The notes: generated by a model not told the origin, from the letters alone. A stretch of DNA of 64,000 nt from DAOMNN01 sp050486545 (GCA_050486545.1 JBJHDM010000008.1:22431-86430), one strand, 5' to 3'; shown: positions 1-14,006, numbered from the stretch's first letter. Translations and numbers: made by a program.

Positions 1-228
1 GCGCTGGTCTTCACCGGAGGGATCGGCGAGCATGCCGCCCCCGTGCGCCGCCAGGTGTCCACGCTTTCGGAATGGCTCGGGGTCCGCATCGACGCCGCCC
101 GCAACGCCGAACCGACGCGCGGGCCGCGCCGCATCGATGCCGACGACAGTCGTGTCGCGGTAGCGGTCGTCCCGACCAACGAGGAAGGCATGATCGCCCG
201 CTATACGCGCGAACGGCTGACGTTGTGA
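1..228 (+). CDS. ackA: Acetate kinase, C-terminal fragment (cut by window edge)
   Basis: This is the last 75 residues of acetate kinase, which interconverts acetate plus ATP and acetyl phosphate plus ADP in the cytoplasm. The frame is open from base 1 and begins ALVFTGGIGEH, the conserved nucleotide-binding motif near the C-terminus of the ASKHA-fold kinases. The ending with TNEEGMIAR is typical of AckA, where the late Glu and Arg lie in the active-site region. The start lies outside the window. Its upstream partner, often phosphotransacetylase, is not visible. Confidence 0.9.
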   Translation, partial: ALVFTGGIGEHAAPVRRQVSTLSEWLGVRIDAARNAEPTRGPRRIDADDSRVAVAVVPTNEEGMIARYTRERLTL

Positions 229-363
229 TCGCCCGGCAGGGGTCCGCCGCCAAAGCGCCGGCGGCAGGAACCCGGATGCTGCTCCTACGCAGGAAATAAT
301 CCCGCCGCGAACCGCGCACGCACGCGTTAGGATACGACTTTCGTACAACCGTCGCCCGCGCAG

Positions 364-2472
364 ATGGCATCGGACCCGCACGCACCCCCCAAACCGGTCG
401 GCACCTCGCAAGAAGCGCTGGGCGACGTTGCCCGCGAACGCGCCGAGAGCGAAACCCGGCTGCGGGCAATGCTCGAGTCGGCGATCGATGCCGTCGTCTC
501 GGTCGATTCGGACGGCTTGCTGATCGAGTTCAACCCGGCAGCCGAGCGTACGTTCGGGTGGCAACGTGCGGAGGTCCTCGGCAAACCGATGGCGGAATTG
601 ATCATTCCCGAACGCCACCGTGCCCACCACCATGCCGGCCTCGCGCGATTCCTGCTCACCCACGAAGCCAAGGTCCTGAACCGTCACATCGAAACCACGG
701 CGCTGCGCCGCGATGGCACCGAGTTTCCGATTGAGCTGTCGATCACCACGGTGCGCGAGGGCGATCGCGATCTGTTCACCGCCTATGTGCGCGACATCAC
801 CGAGCGTAAGCGCGCCGAGGACGAACTGCGCATTGCGGCGATCGCCTTCGAAGCGCAGGAGGGCATGTTCATCACCAACGCAGCCGGGACGATCCTGCGC
901 GTCAACAGCGCCTTCGTGCTCACCACCGGCTATCCGGCCGAAGAGGCAATCGGACAGACCGCTGCGCTCATGAGTTCGGGACGCCACGACGCCAACTTCT
1001 ACAAGGCCATGTGGGACACCCTGCTGGCCGACGGCTACTGGGAAGGTGAGATCTGGAACCGCCGCCGTAACGGGGAAATCTATCCGGTATGGCTGACCAT
1101 TACCGCGGTGTTCAACGAAGCGGGACAACTCACCCATTACGTATCCACCTTTTCGGACATCACCGCACGCAAGGCTGCAGAGGAAGAGATCAAGCACCTT
1201 GCGTTCTACGACGCACTCACCCACCTGCCCAACCGCCGACTGCTGCTCGATCGGCTCCGGCACGGCATCGCTGCGGCCGAGCGCAGCGGTCATCACGGCG
1301 CGCTGCTCTTCATCGATCTGGACGATTTCAAGACCCTCAACGACACGCTCGGACATCACACCGGCGACCAGTTGCTGCAGCAGGTCGCCAAACGGTTGAG
1401 CGATTCGGTACGCGGCGACGACACCGTGGCGCGCCTCGGGGGCGACGAGTTCGTCGTCATGCTCGAGAACCTGGGAGAGCACGCGGAGGACGCCGCGACC
1501 CAGGCCGAGACGGTCGGCGAGAAGATCCTGCACGCATTGAACCGGCCCTACCGTCTCGGCGCGCGCGAGCATCACAACACCCCCAGCATCGGAATCACCC
1601 TGTTCCACGGCGGCGACAACGCCATCGACGAGTTGCTCAAGCGGGCGGATCTTGCGATGTACCAGGCCAAGGCGGCCGGGCGCAACACCCTGCGCTTCTT
1701 CGACCCGGACATCCAGGCCGCGGTCGAGATGCGCTCGGCGATGGAAGCCGAACTGCGCAGAGCCTTGCGGCACAGCGAGTTCGAACTGCACTACCAGCCA
1801 CAGGTCGACGTCCAGGGGCGGGCGATCGGAGCCGAGGCGCTGCTGCGCTGGCGCCACCCGCAGCGGGGAATCGTCTCGCCCGGCGAGTTCATCCCCCTGG
1901 CCGAGGAGACCGGCCTGATCCTGCCGATCGGCCTGTGGGTGCTGCACACCGCCTGCGCCCGACTCGCCCGCTGGGCGGATCAACCCGAGACGGAATCGCT
2001 CAGGCTCGCGGTCAATGTCAGTGCCCGCCAGTTCCACCACCCGGATTTCGTCGATCAGGTCATGGCGGCCCTCGAATCGTCCGGCGCGAATCCGCAACGA
2101 CTCAAGCTTGAGCTGACCGAAAGCCTCCTCATCGAAGAGATCGAGGACACCATCGCGAAGATGGACGCGCTGAAGGCTCAGGGGGTGAGCTTCGCGCTGG
2201 ACGACTTCGGCACCGGCTATTCGTCGCTGACCTACCTGAAGCGGTTGCCGATCGATCAGCTCAAGATCGATTATTCTTTCGTGCGCGACATCGTCACGGA
2301 TGCCAACGATGCGGCGATCGCCCGGACCATCCTCGCGCTTGGCCAGAGCCTGGGGCTGGACGTGATTGCCGAGGGCGTGGAGACGACCGAACAGTTCGCC
2401 TTCCTCACCGAACACCGATGCCGGGCGTTCCAGGGCTACTTGTTCGGAAAGCCGGAACCCGTGGACGACTGA
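364..2472 (+). CDS. PAS-PAS-GGDEF-EAL cyclic-di-GMP signalling protein
   Basis: A 702-residue protein predicted to make and/or break cyclic di-GMP. PAS 1 spans roughly residues 35-150 and PAS 2 with its PAC tail roughly 155-285. The GGDEF domain follows with an intact GGDEF signature at 359-363 and an RxxD inhibitory site at 350-353. The EAL domain has EALLRW from residue 491, DDFGTGYSSL, KIDYSFV and AEGVET, so both catalytic domains look competent. There is no membrane segment or signal peptide, so sensing is probably cytoplasmic, through ligands of the PAS domains that cannot be named from sequence. It stands alone, 135 nt after ackA and tail-to-tail with gltD. The start is the first ATG; no strong ribosome binding site is seen. 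Confidence 0.9.
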   Translation: MASDPHAPPKPVGTSQEALGDVARERAESETRLRAMLESAIDAVVSVDSDGLLIEFNPAAERTFGWQRAEVLGKPMAELIIPERHRAHHHAGLARFLLTHEAKVLNRHIETTALRRDGTEFPIELSITTVREGDRDLFTAYVRDITERKRAEDELRIAAIAFEAQEGMFITNAAGTILRVNSAFVLTTGYPAEEAIGQTAALMSSGRHDANFYKAMWDTLLADGYWEGEIWNRRRNGEIYPVWLTITAVFNEAGQLTHYVSTFSDITARKAAEEEIKHLAFYDALTHLPNRRLLLDRLRHGIAAAERSGHHGALLFIDLDDFKTLNDTLGHHTGDQLLQQVAKRLSDSVRGDDTVARLGGDEFVVMLENLGEHAEDAATQAETVGEKILHALNRPYRLGAREHHNTPSIGITLFHGGDNAIDELLKRADLAMYQAKAAGRNTLRFFDPDIQAAVEMRSAMEAELRRALRHSEFELHYQPQVDVQGRAIGAEALLRWRHPQRGIVSPGEFIPLAEETGLILPIGLWVLHTACARLARWADQPETESLRLAVNVSARQFHHPDFVDQVMAALESSGANPQRLKLELTESLLIEEIEDTIAKMDALKAQGVSFALDDFGTGYSSLTYLKRLPIDQLKIDYSFVRDIVTDANDAAIARTILALGQSLGLDVIAEGVETTEQFAFLTEHRCRAFQGYLFGKPEPVDD

Positions 2473-2491
2473 GCGGGCACGCGGCCCGCTC
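2471..2491. terminator. Hairpin between the c-di-GMP gene and gltD
   Basis: Arms GAGCGGGC and GCCCGCTC enclose a 5-nt loop, starting inside the stop codon of the PAS-GGDEF-EAL gene. It lies in the 51-nt gap between two convergent genes and could end transcription from either side. There is no long T run, so it may act only as a 3' stabilising hairpin. Confidence 0.45.
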
Positions 2492-2523
2492 TGGTCTTCA
2501 CCCTCACGGGGGGCGGCACTGCG

Positions 2524-3987
2524 TCAACGCGGAAGCAGACTCTCGCCCATCAGGAACTCATCCACGGCACGGGCACACTGACGCCCTTCCCGGATCGCCC
2601 ACACGACCAGCGACTGTCCGCGCCGCATGTCACCTGCCGCGAACACGCCGGGCACATTGGTCGCGTAGCAGCCCTCGCCGTCGGTGGTCGCCATCGCGTT
2701 GCCGCGGGGATCCTTGTCAACCCCGAAGGCCTCGAGCACACTGCCGACCGGGTTCGTGAAACCCATCGCGAACAACACCAGGTCTGCCTTGAGGTCGAAC
2801 TCCGAACCCGGCACCTCGCTCATGCGCCCGTCCTTCCAGTCGAGCCGTATCGCGCGCAGGCCGGTGACCTTGCCGTTCTCGCCGAAAAACTCCTTGGTGG
2901 CCACGGAAAAGTCGCGCTCGCACCCTTCCTCGTGCGAACTGGAGGTGCGCAGCTTGATCGGCCAGTACGGCCAGGTCAGCAGCTTGTTCTCGCGTTCCGG
3001 GGGCATCGGCATCAGCTCGAACTGGGTGACCGAGGCCGCGCCGTGGCGGTTGGACGTGCCGACACAGTCCGAGCCGGTGTCGCCACCGCCGATCACGACC
3101 ACGTGCTTTCCGGTGGCCGAAATCGGATTCGGACTGCCACCCGCGACCTCCTTGTTCTGCGGGATCAGAAACTCGAGCGCAAAGTGAATGCCGTCGAGTT
3201 CGCGGCCCGGTACCGGCAAGTCGCGGGGCACCTCGGCGCCACCGGCCAGCACGACTGCATCGAACTGCTTGCGGAGGGACTCCGCACCGATGACCTCGGC
3301 CGCATCGGAGGCGACGCCCGGCGGAAGATCCTCGGGGCCGATCAGCACCCCCGGACGGAAGCGCACCCCCTCGGCCTCCATCTGCTCGATGCGGCGGTCG
3401 ATGAGATTCTTTTCCATCTTGAAGTCGGGGATGCCATAGCGCAGCAAACCGCCGATGAGGTCGCTCTTCTCGAACACGGTCACGTCGTGGCCGGCGCGCG
3501 CCAGTTGCTGGGCCGCCGCAAGCCCGGCCGGCCCCGATCCGACGATCGCGATCTTCTTTCCGGTCCTGGAACGCGGCGGCTGCGGCTGCACCCAGCCCTC
3601 CTCCCAAGCCTTGTCGATGATCGCATGCTCGATCGACTTGATCCCGACCGGATCGGTATTGAGGTTGAGCGTGCACGCCTCTTCACACGGCGCCGGGCAG
3701 ATGCGGCCGGTGAACTCGGGGAAGTTGTTCGTCGAGTGCAGGATCTCGATCGCTTCGCGCCACTGCTGGCGATAGACGAGATCGTTCCAGTCCGGGATGA
3801 CGTTATTGACCGGGCAGCCGTTGTTGCAGAAGGGGATGCCGCAATCCATGCACCGTGCACCCTGGATCGCGGCCTCTTCGTCGGTCAGACGCAGCACGAA
3901 CTCCTTGTAGCGCTTCACCCGCTCCGGCACCGGCTCGTAGGCCTCGGACAGGCGCTGATACTCCAGAAATCCCGTGGGCTTTCCCAT
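2524..3987 (-). CDS. gltD: Glutamate synthase (NADPH) small subunit
   Basis: The 487-residue beta subunit of NADPH-GOGAT. It oxidises NADPH through FAD and passes electrons to the large subunit, which makes two glutamates from glutamine and 2-oxoglutarate. The N-terminal quarter carries two cysteine clusters for low-potential [4Fe-4S] centres (CMDCGIPFCNNGCP near residues 47-60, and CPAPCEEAC). A first dinucleotide fold follows (GSGPAGLAAAQQLARAGH near 151) and a second (VIGGGDTGSDC). Length is normal for the family. It follows gltB by 2 nt, so the pair is one operon and gltB supplies its promoter. Confidence 0.97.
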   Translation of the reverse strand: MGKPTGFLEYQRLSEAYEPVPERVKRYKEFVLRLTDEEAAIQGARCMDCGIPFCNNGCPVNNVIPDWNDLVYRQQWREAIEILHSTNNFPEFTGRICPAPCEEACTLNLNTDPVGIKSIEHAIIDKAWEEGWVQPQPPRSRTGKKIAIVGSGPAGLAAAQQLARAGHDVTVFEKSDLIGGLLRYGIPDFKMEKNLIDRRIEQMEAEGVRFRPGVLIGPEDLPPGVASDAAEVIGAESLRKQFDAVVLAGGAEVPRDLPVPGRELDGIHFALEFLIPQNKEVAGGSPNPISATGKHVVVIGGGDTGSDCVGTSNRHGAASVTQFELMPMPPERENKLLTWPYWPIKLRTSSSHEEGCERDFSVATKEFFGENGKVTGLRAIRLDWKDGRMSEVPGSEFDLKADLVLFAMGFTNPVGSVLEAFGVDKDPRGNAMATTDGEGCYATNVPGVFAAGDMRRGQSLVVWAIREGRQCARAVDEFLMGESLLPR

Positions 3988-3989
3988 GG

Positions 3990-8663
<4,674 letters not shown>

Positions 8664-8743
8664 CACGATCATCCTCGACACTTGGTTTGGCCGGAATGCT
8701 CCGGCGTGAAACGTGCGGCAAAAAAACGGCACCCGGCGGATTA

Positions 8744-8760
8744 AGCAAAAACCGCACCAA
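8744..8760 (-). promoter_or_regulatory. Sigma-54 (-24/-12) promoter candidate for gltBD
   Basis: Read on the minus strand this is TTGGTGCGGTTTTTGCT. It has the GG and GC elements exactly 10 nt apart, a perfect -12 TTGCT, and two mismatches to the -24 consensus TGGCACG. The predicted start is near 8732, giving a leader of about 70 nt to the gltB ATG at 8663. The NtrC-like sites near 9042-9073 lie about 300 bp upstream, a normal enhancer distance. Confidence 0.6.
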
Positions 8761-8863
8761 GGAAGTGCGAAAGCCGAAAAAAGACCGGGGCGCTCCGTGT
8801 CGGCACGAGGTCGACAGTCGCCCGACAGGGCACCCGCCTGGCTGTCGGACGGCGGGATTTATC

Positions 8864-8892
8864 AATATACGCGCGCTAAATCGACGATTCAA
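8864..8892 (-). promoter_or_regulatory. Sigma-70 promoter candidate for gltBD
   Basis: On the minus strand the -35 is TTGAAT (8887-8892), the spacer is 17 nt and the -10 is TATATT (8864-8869), five of six matching consensus. It would give a leader of about 190 nt to gltB, passing through the sigma-54 promoter. A housekeeping plus a nitrogen-regulated promoter would fit an ammonia-assimilation operon. Confidence 0.5.
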
Positions 8893-9041
8893 TCCTGGGC
8901 GGAGAAGGGCGAGCGACGCGGCACCCGGCCTGCACGCAATCGATGACGCGACGGATGGTCGGCCCATGGCGAGACGGCTGTGCGGGCGTTCCAATCATTG
9001 GCACAATCCCTGGAGAGCCTGCAAGGCGGTTGGTGGGGTAC

Positions 9042-9073
9042 CGCACCAACCAGGTGCGCGCCAATGTGGTGCA
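9042..9073. promoter_or_regulatory. Tandem NtrC-like binding sites
   Basis: Two sites fit the NtrC pattern TGCACC-N5-GGTGCA. Site A (9042-9058) is CGCACC-AACCA-GGTGCG, five of six in each half. Site B (9057-9073) is CGCGCC-AATGT-GGTGCA, with one perfect half. Their centres are 15 bp apart. Just beside them, 9030-9049 is a near-perfect 20-bp palindrome centred on GGTACC. They lie in the 466-nt gap between dgt and gltB, which otherwise holds only the promoters listed and no convincing gene. Confidence 0.5.
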
Positions 9074-9129
9074 ACCCGCGCGAAGACCGCCCCGTTGTGG
9101 TGCGAGCGTCGCTGGCTCGACGTGACCGC

Positions 9130-10254
9130 TCAGCCGATCTCGCCGACGGCGAACAGCCGGCGATGCTCCTTGATCGCATAGCGATCCGTCATGCCCGCGA
9201 TGTAATCGGCGATCGCGCGGGGCTTGTCGCTTCGGCTGCGTTCCTGGTACTGGGGCGGGAGCAGCCGCGGATCGGACATGAAGGCCTCGAACAGGTCGCC
9301 GATGATGCGCTGGGCCTTGTTGGTCATCCGCAAGACCTGATAGTGCCAATAGAGATGATCGCGCAGGAAGCGCTTCAACTCCTTGAGTCGTGGGAGGAGT
9401 TCTTCGGAATACGCGACCAGTGCCGGCGCCCGCCGCACTTCCTCCAGATTCGACACCCCCGATGTGGCGATGTTCGCGCGGGTCTGCTCGATCAGGTCGA
9501 GCGCCATCGTGTTGATCATGCGCCGAATGGTCTCGTGGATGAGCTTGCGCCCCGACAGCCCGGGCCACGCCGCTTCCACTTCACGTCGCTTCGCGTCGAA
9601 GATCGGGACGCCTTCGAGTTGCTCCAGCGTGATCAATCCCGAGCGCAGGCCGTCGTCGACGTCGTGGTTGTTGTAGGCGATCTCGTCGGCGAGGTTGGCC
9701 AGTTGGGCCTCGAGCGAGGGCTGGAGCCCTTCGAGGAAGCGCTGCCCCAACTCGCCGAGTTGCTCCGCATTGGTGCGCGAGCAATGCTTCAGCACCCCTT
9801 CTCGCGTCTCGTAGGTCAGGTTCAGGCCGCTGAAGGCGGCATAATGCTCTTCGAGCAGGTCGACGGTGCGCAAGGACTGGAGATTGTGCTCGAAGCCGCC
9901 ATAGGATTTCATGCACTTGTTCAGTGCATCCTGTCCAGCATGGCCGAACGGGGTATGTCCAAGATCGTGCGCGAGCGCGATCGCTTCCGCGAGATCCTCG
10001 TTCAACCCCAGCACGCGCGCCACGCCCCGACTGAGCTGGGCGACCTCGATGCTGTGGGTCAGACGCGTGCGGAACAGATCGCCCTCGTGGTTCACGAATA
10101 CCTGGGTCTTGTATTCGAGCCGGCGGAATGCGGTCGAATGCACGATGCGGTCACGGTCACGCTGGAACTCCGTGCGGATGCCGGCCGATGGCTCCGCGTG
10201 CACCCGTCCGCGCGAGTTGCTTTCACTGACTGCGTACGGGGCGAGCGCGATCAT
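9130..10254 (-). CDS. dgt: Deoxyguanosinetriphosphate triphosphohydrolase-like protein
   Basis: A 374-residue HD-domain phosphohydrolase of the dGTPase family, which removes triphosphate from deoxynucleoside triphosphates and helps balance dNTP pools. The metal-binding HD motifs are visible: RLTHSIEVAQ, then AHDLGHTPFGHAG. The N-terminus contains RDRDRIVHSTAFRRLEYKTQVF, a family hallmark (only part quoted as motif evidence). The ATG at 10254 overlaps the aroB stop as ATGA and gives the usual length; the open frame continues upstream but inside aroB. It is the last gene of the pil-aro operon. Confidence 0.92.
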   Translation of the reverse strand: MIALAPYAVSESNSRGRVHAEPSAGIRTEFQRDRDRIVHSTAFRRLEYKTQVFVNHEGDLFRTRLTHSIEVAQLSRGVARVLGLNEDLAEAIALAHDLGHTPFGHAGQDALNKCMKSYGGFEHNLQSLRTVDLLEEHYAAFSGLNLTYETREGVLKHCSRTNAEQLGELGQRFLEGLQPSLEAQLANLADEIAYNNHDVDDGLRSGLITLEQLEGVPIFDAKRREVEAAWPGLSGRKLIHETIRRMINTMALDLIEQTRANIATSGVSNLEEVRRAPALVAYSEELLPRLKELKRFLRDHLYWHYQVLRMTNKAQRIIGDLFEAFMSDPRLLPPQYQERSRSDKPRAIADYIAGMTDRYAIKEHRRLFAVGEIG

Positions 10255-11336
10255 GCGCTGCAAGCCTGGATCGATGCGGAGATCTCTTCCGGAGTCGCGT
10301 CCGCGCTGATCACAGCGTCGCCGATGGCGCGCACGAGAATCAGGCGAAGCTGTCCCGCCTCGACCTTCTTGTCGCTCGCCATGAGGTCGAGATAGCGGTC
10401 CACGGCGAGTCCCGGGCCGCACACCGGCAGGCGCGCGCGCGCGAGCAGCGTGCGGATCCGCGTGACCTCACCCTCGCCGAGCCAACCCATGCGCCGCGAC
10501 AGCTCGGCCGCCATGACCATGCCGACCGCAACCGCCTCGCCGTGCAACCAGGCGCCGTAGCCCATCCCGGTCTCGATCGCATGTCCGAATGTGTGCCCGA
10601 GATTGAGAAGTGCGCGCACCCCTTGCTCGGTCTCGTCCGCGGCAACGATCTCTGCCTTGTTCGCGCAGGAGCGCTCGATCGCGTAGGCAAGCGCGTCGCC
10701 ATCGCGCTCGAGCAGCCGTTCAACGTTGGCTTCGAGCCACTCGAAGAACCTTCGGTCACGGATCACGCCGTATTTGACGACTTCGGCCAATCCTGCGCTG
10801 AGTTCGCGATCCGGCAGTGTGTCGAGGGTGGCAATGTCGGCCAACACCAGCTTCGGCTGGTAGAACGCACCGATCATGTTCTTGCCAAGCGGGTGGTTGA
10901 TCGCAGTCTTGCCGCCGACCGAGGAGTCGACCTGCGACAGCAGCGTCGTGGGGATCTGCACGAAGGGCATGCCGCGTTGGAAGGTGGCTGCGGCGAAACC
11001 GCCCATGTCGCCGACCACTCCTCCGCCTAGCGCGATCAGGGTCGTCGAGCGTTCGCATCGTTCGCGTAGCAGCGCGTCGTAGATTCGGTTGAGCGTCTGC
11101 CAGTCCTTGTGCGCCTCACCGTCCGGGAGCACGACCGTGGTCAGCTTGATGCCCGCGTCCGCCAGCCCGCCGGCCAACCGCTCAAGATACAGCGGACCCA
11201 CGACATCGTTCGTCACGATCGCGGCACGGGATGTTCGGAGCGTCGCGGTCAGAAGTGAGGGATCGTCGAGCAAACCGCGGCCGATATGAATCGGATACGA
11301 ACGGTCACCCAGGGCCAGATTCAGTGTGCGCATCAT
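10251..11336 (-). CDS. aroB: 3-dehydroquinate synthase
   Basis: The 361-residue NAD- and zinc-dependent enzyme of the shikimate pathway. It turns DAHP into 3-dehydroquinate in the cytoplasm. Visible motifs are PDGEAHK, the NAD loop GGGVVGDMGGFAA, the PTTLLSQVDSSVGGKTAINH segment, and metal-binding NLGHTFGHAIE and HGEAV. Two ATGs stand side by side at 11336 and 11333; GGAA precedes them closely. Its start lies 32 nt inside aroK and its stop overlaps dgt, so translation is likely coupled on both sides. Confidence 0.95.
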   Translation of the reverse strand: MMRTLNLALGDRSYPIHIGRGLLDDPSLLTATLRTSRAAIVTNDVVGPLYLERLAGGLADAGIKLTTVVLPDGEAHKDWQTLNRIYDALLRERCERSTTLIALGGGVVGDMGGFAAATFQRGMPFVQIPTTLLSQVDSSVGGKTAINHPLGKNMIGAFYQPKLVLADIATLDTLPDRELSAGLAEVVKYGVIRDRRFFEWLEANVERLLERDGDALAYAIERSCANKAEIVAADETEQGVRALLNLGHTFGHAIETGMGYGAWLHGEAVAVGMVMAAELSRRMGWLGEGEVTRIRTLLARARLPVCGPGLAVDRYLDLMASDKKVEAGQLRLILVRAIGDAVISADATPEEISASIQACSA

Positions 11337-11883
11337 TGTTCCGGTACGCCTCGAGGGCTTTTTCGATCTGCCGGACCATCATCCCGGCATTGCCTCGTCC
11401 CCCGTCGATGACGATATCGGCCACCTCCCGGTACAAGGGATCGCGCTCACGGTAGAGCGACTCGATCCGCTCCTTCGGATTCGCGACCTGAAGCAGTGGG
11501 CGATTGCGGTCGTGGCGTGTCCGCTCGTAAAGCACTTTCGGGGGGACGTTCAGGTAGACGACGATACCACGTTGCGACAGGAGACTCCGGTTCGCAGCCG
11601 CGAGCACGATTCCGCCGCCTGTCGCCAGAACGATACCGGGATCCTCCGTGAGTTCGTCGAGCAACTGCGACTCCCGGCGGCGAAAGCCTTCTTCGCCTTC
11701 GATCTCGAAAATGGTCGTTACAGTGACGCCGGTACGCGCCTGCAGTTCGTGATCGCAGTCGACGAAACGCAGCCCATGGCGTCTCGCATACTCGCGCCCG
11801 ACGGTGGTCTTGCCCGCGCCCATCATCCCGACGAGGATGAGGGGCGCGGACGGCCGCGCCGTGCGGATCCCGTCCTTCTTCAA
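11305..11883 (-). CDS. aroK: Shikimate kinase
   Basis: A 192-residue P-loop kinase that phosphorylates shikimate with ATP. The Walker A is GMMGAGKTTVG, followed by the shikimate-binding Asp in FVDCDHEL, the GEEGFRRRE segment and the ATGGGIVL motif. The start appears to be TTG: an in-frame TGA lies 15 nt upstream and no other start codon occurs before the Walker A. It lies 19 nt after pilQ and overlaps aroB by 32 nt, an order (pilQ-aroK-aroB) common in beta- and gammaproteobacteria. Confidence 0.93.
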   Translation of the reverse strand: MKKDGIRTARPSAPLILVGMMGAGKTTVGREYARRHGLRFVDCDHELQARTGVTVTTIFEIEGEEGFRRRESQLLDELTEDPGIVLATGGGIVLAAANRSLLSQRGIVVYLNVPPKVLYERTRHDRNRPLLQVANPKERIESLYRERDPLYREVADIVIDGGRGNAGMMVRQIEKALEAYRNNDAHTESGPG

Positions 11884-11902
11884 GCAATCAGCCCGTCACG
11901 AA

Positions 11903-13999
11903 TCAACGCAGGGTCAGCGATTCGGTGACGATTCTCGGCGTAATGAAGACGAGAAGCTCCTTGCGGTTGGAGACGATCCGGTTGTTGCGGAACAAGGGAC
12001 CAACCACCGGCATCTCGCCGAGGAACGGCACCCGTGCGGTCGCATTCGTTTCCTCTTCCTCGTAGATGCCACCGATCACGACCGTTCCGCCATTCTCGAC
12101 CAGCACTTCGGTCTCGACGTTCTTGGTATCGATCGCCGGCTCGCTGAAGCCGGGCAGGAACTGCGGACGGTCCTTGTTGACCTGCACCATCAGCTGGACA
12201 CGGCCATCAGGGGTAATCTGCGGCCGTACGCGCAGCGACAGGACCGCCTTCTTGAACTCGACGCTGGTCGCCCCCGAGCTGGTCTCCTTGCGGTACGGGA
12301 TCTCGGTCCCCTGTTCGATCGAGGCTTCGACCTGGTTGGCGGTCAGCACGCGCGGGCTGGAAACCACGCGCCCGCGACCGTCGGTTTCCAGGGCCGCGAG
12401 TTCGAGATTCAGGAAGCGCGTGGATGCGCTGTTGAAGAGGCTCAGGTTGAGCGTCGAGAAGGTGGCCACCGGCGTGGCACCGCCACTGGTGAAACCGCTG
12501 CCGGTCAGGGCGCCGCCGCTGAACTGGCCGAGACCGATACGGGTGTTGCCCGTACCCGGGCCACGGCTCGACCCGAGTGTCAGCCGCACGCCGAGATCCC
12601 GCGCGAAATCCTTATTGGCTTCGACGATCCGGGCCTCGATCAGCACTTGACGGGGCGCAATATCGATTTCCTGGACCAGGCGACGGATATCGTCCAGGCG
12701 AGAACCCACGTCGGTGACGAACAGCTTGTTGCTGCGATCGTCGAACACGACGCTGCCCCGCTGCGACAGCACGGTCTGGTCACGGCTCCGCAGAAACTCG
12801 AAGATGTCGCGGGCCTGGTGGTAGTTGATCTGGAAGCTCTCGGTCTGGAGTGGCTCCAGATCACCGATCTGCGCCAGTGCCTCGAGTTGCATCTTCTCGC
12901 GTGCGGCCAACTCTTCACCCGGTGCGATCCAGATGACGTTGCCGGTCTTGCGCATGTCCAGGCCCTTGGCCTGCAGGATGATGTCCAGCGCCTGATCCCA
13001 GGGAACGTCCTTGAGCCGCAGGGTCAGGTTGCCCGTGACGGAGTCGCTGGTCACGATGTTGAAGTTCGTGAAATCCGCGATCACCTGAAGGACGGAGCGG
13101 ACATCGATGTTCTGGAAGTTGAGCGAAAGCTTCTCACCCGCGTATTCGCCCCGCGCGGCGCCATGTACCAGGCGGCTCGGATCTTCGACGACACGACGGA
13201 CTTCGAGCACGAACTGGGTATCGCTCTGATAGGCGTTGTGTTCCCACAAGCCGGTGGGCGAGACGACCAGGCGTACGTTGTCTCCTTGCGGCTGCGCCGT
13301 CATCATCGTGATCGGCGTACCGAAATCGGTTACGTCCGAGCGCCGGTGCAGGTGATCTGGCAAGGCGGTATTGAGGAATTCGACGACCAGGTTCGGACCC
13401 TGCTGCCGGATGTCGATTCCGATGTCCGGACTGCCCAGTTGTACGACGATCCGCCCTTCGCCGTCCGCACCGCGACGGAACTGGATGTCATGGACACTTT
13501 TCATTCCGGGGGTAACCGACGTCGGTGCCGCGAAGTTCGCCAGCGCCTCGGAAACCTGGGTCTTGGCCGTCGCGTCGCCCGCGACCGGCTGCAGGCTGAT
13601 GATCACGTCACGGCCATCGAGACGCGTCTCGTACGGGGTGACCCGGGTCATGTTCAGTACGAGCCGGGTGCGATCTCCAGCCTGAACGATGTTGGCGCTG
13701 CGCACTTCGCCCTGGTTGATGCTCTGCTGCGTCCGTCCGAGTGCGTTGACCGTACCCGGGAAGTCGAAAGCGATCCGCGCCGGATTGGCAACGCTGAAGC
13801 TGGCCGGAGGGCTGGCAAGTGGCTCTTTCAGCGTCAGCCGGAGGAACACCACGCCGCCTTGCTCCGCGACCTGGAAGTTCTCGATGCGGTTGCCCGCTTC
13901 CTGACCTGCCGACACCGCCTGTTGCGCGAAAACGGCAGGGGCGTATGCGACCAGCGCGACCACTGCCAAGAGCATCATCGTGATTTGTCGTTTCATCAT
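11903..13999 (-). CDS. pilQ: Type IV pilus secretin PilQ
   Basis: The 698-residue outer-membrane secretin through which type IV pili are extruded. It has a signal peptide ending near AVFA-QQ, N-terminal AMIN domains thought to bind peptidoglycan, a secretin/TonB short N-terminal domain (LSLNFQNIDVRSVLQVIADF region), an N0/N1-type ring domain, and the C-terminal secretin channel containing EVLVENGGTVVIGGIYEEEE. Start chosen at 13999, where two ATGs follow AGGAG. A second ATG at 13996 is equally possible. It closes the pilMNOPQ block; pilP ends 7 nt upstream. Confidence 0.95.
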   Translation of the reverse strand: MMKRQITMMLLAVVALVAYAPAVFAQQAVSAGQEAGNRIENFQVAEQGGVVFLRLTLKEPLASPPASFSVANPARIAFDFPGTVNALGRTQQSINQGEVRSANIVQAGDRTRLVLNMTRVTPYETRLDGRDVIISLQPVAGDATAKTQVSEALANFAAPTSVTPGMKSVHDIQFRRGADGEGRIVVQLGSPDIGIDIRQQGPNLVVEFLNTALPDHLHRRSDVTDFGTPITMMTAQPQGDNVRLVVSPTGLWEHNAYQSDTQFVLEVRRVVEDPSRLVHGAARGEYAGEKLSLNFQNIDVRSVLQVIADFTNFNIVTSDSVTGNLTLRLKDVPWDQALDIILQAKGLDMRKTGNVIWIAPGEELAAREKMQLEALAQIGDLEPLQTESFQINYHQARDIFEFLRSRDQTVLSQRGSVVFDDRSNKLFVTDVGSRLDDIRRLVQEIDIAPRQVLIEARIVEANKDFARDLGVRLTLGSSRGPGTGNTRIGLGQFSGGALTGSGFTSGGATPVATFSTLNLSLFNSASTRFLNLELAALETDGRGRVVSSPRVLTANQVEASIEQGTEIPYRKETSSGATSVEFKKAVLSLRVRPQITPDGRVQLMVQVNKDRPQFLPGFSEPAIDTKNVETEVLVENGGTVVIGGIYEEEETNATARVPFLGEMPVVGPLFRNNRIVSNRKELLVFITPRIVTESLTLR

Positions 14000-14006
14000 C
14001 TTACTC

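Noticed and set aside
8983..9015. TTGGCACAATCCCTGGA on the plus strand as a sigma-54 promoter
   Set aside because: The -24 part is good but the -12 has GG in place of GC, and it points toward no plus-strand gene.
8687..9181. A 164-codon plus-strand frame in the dgt-gltB gap
   Set aside because: It runs through the gltB promoters and NtrC-like sites and into dgt; it has no ribosome binding site or recognisable motif.
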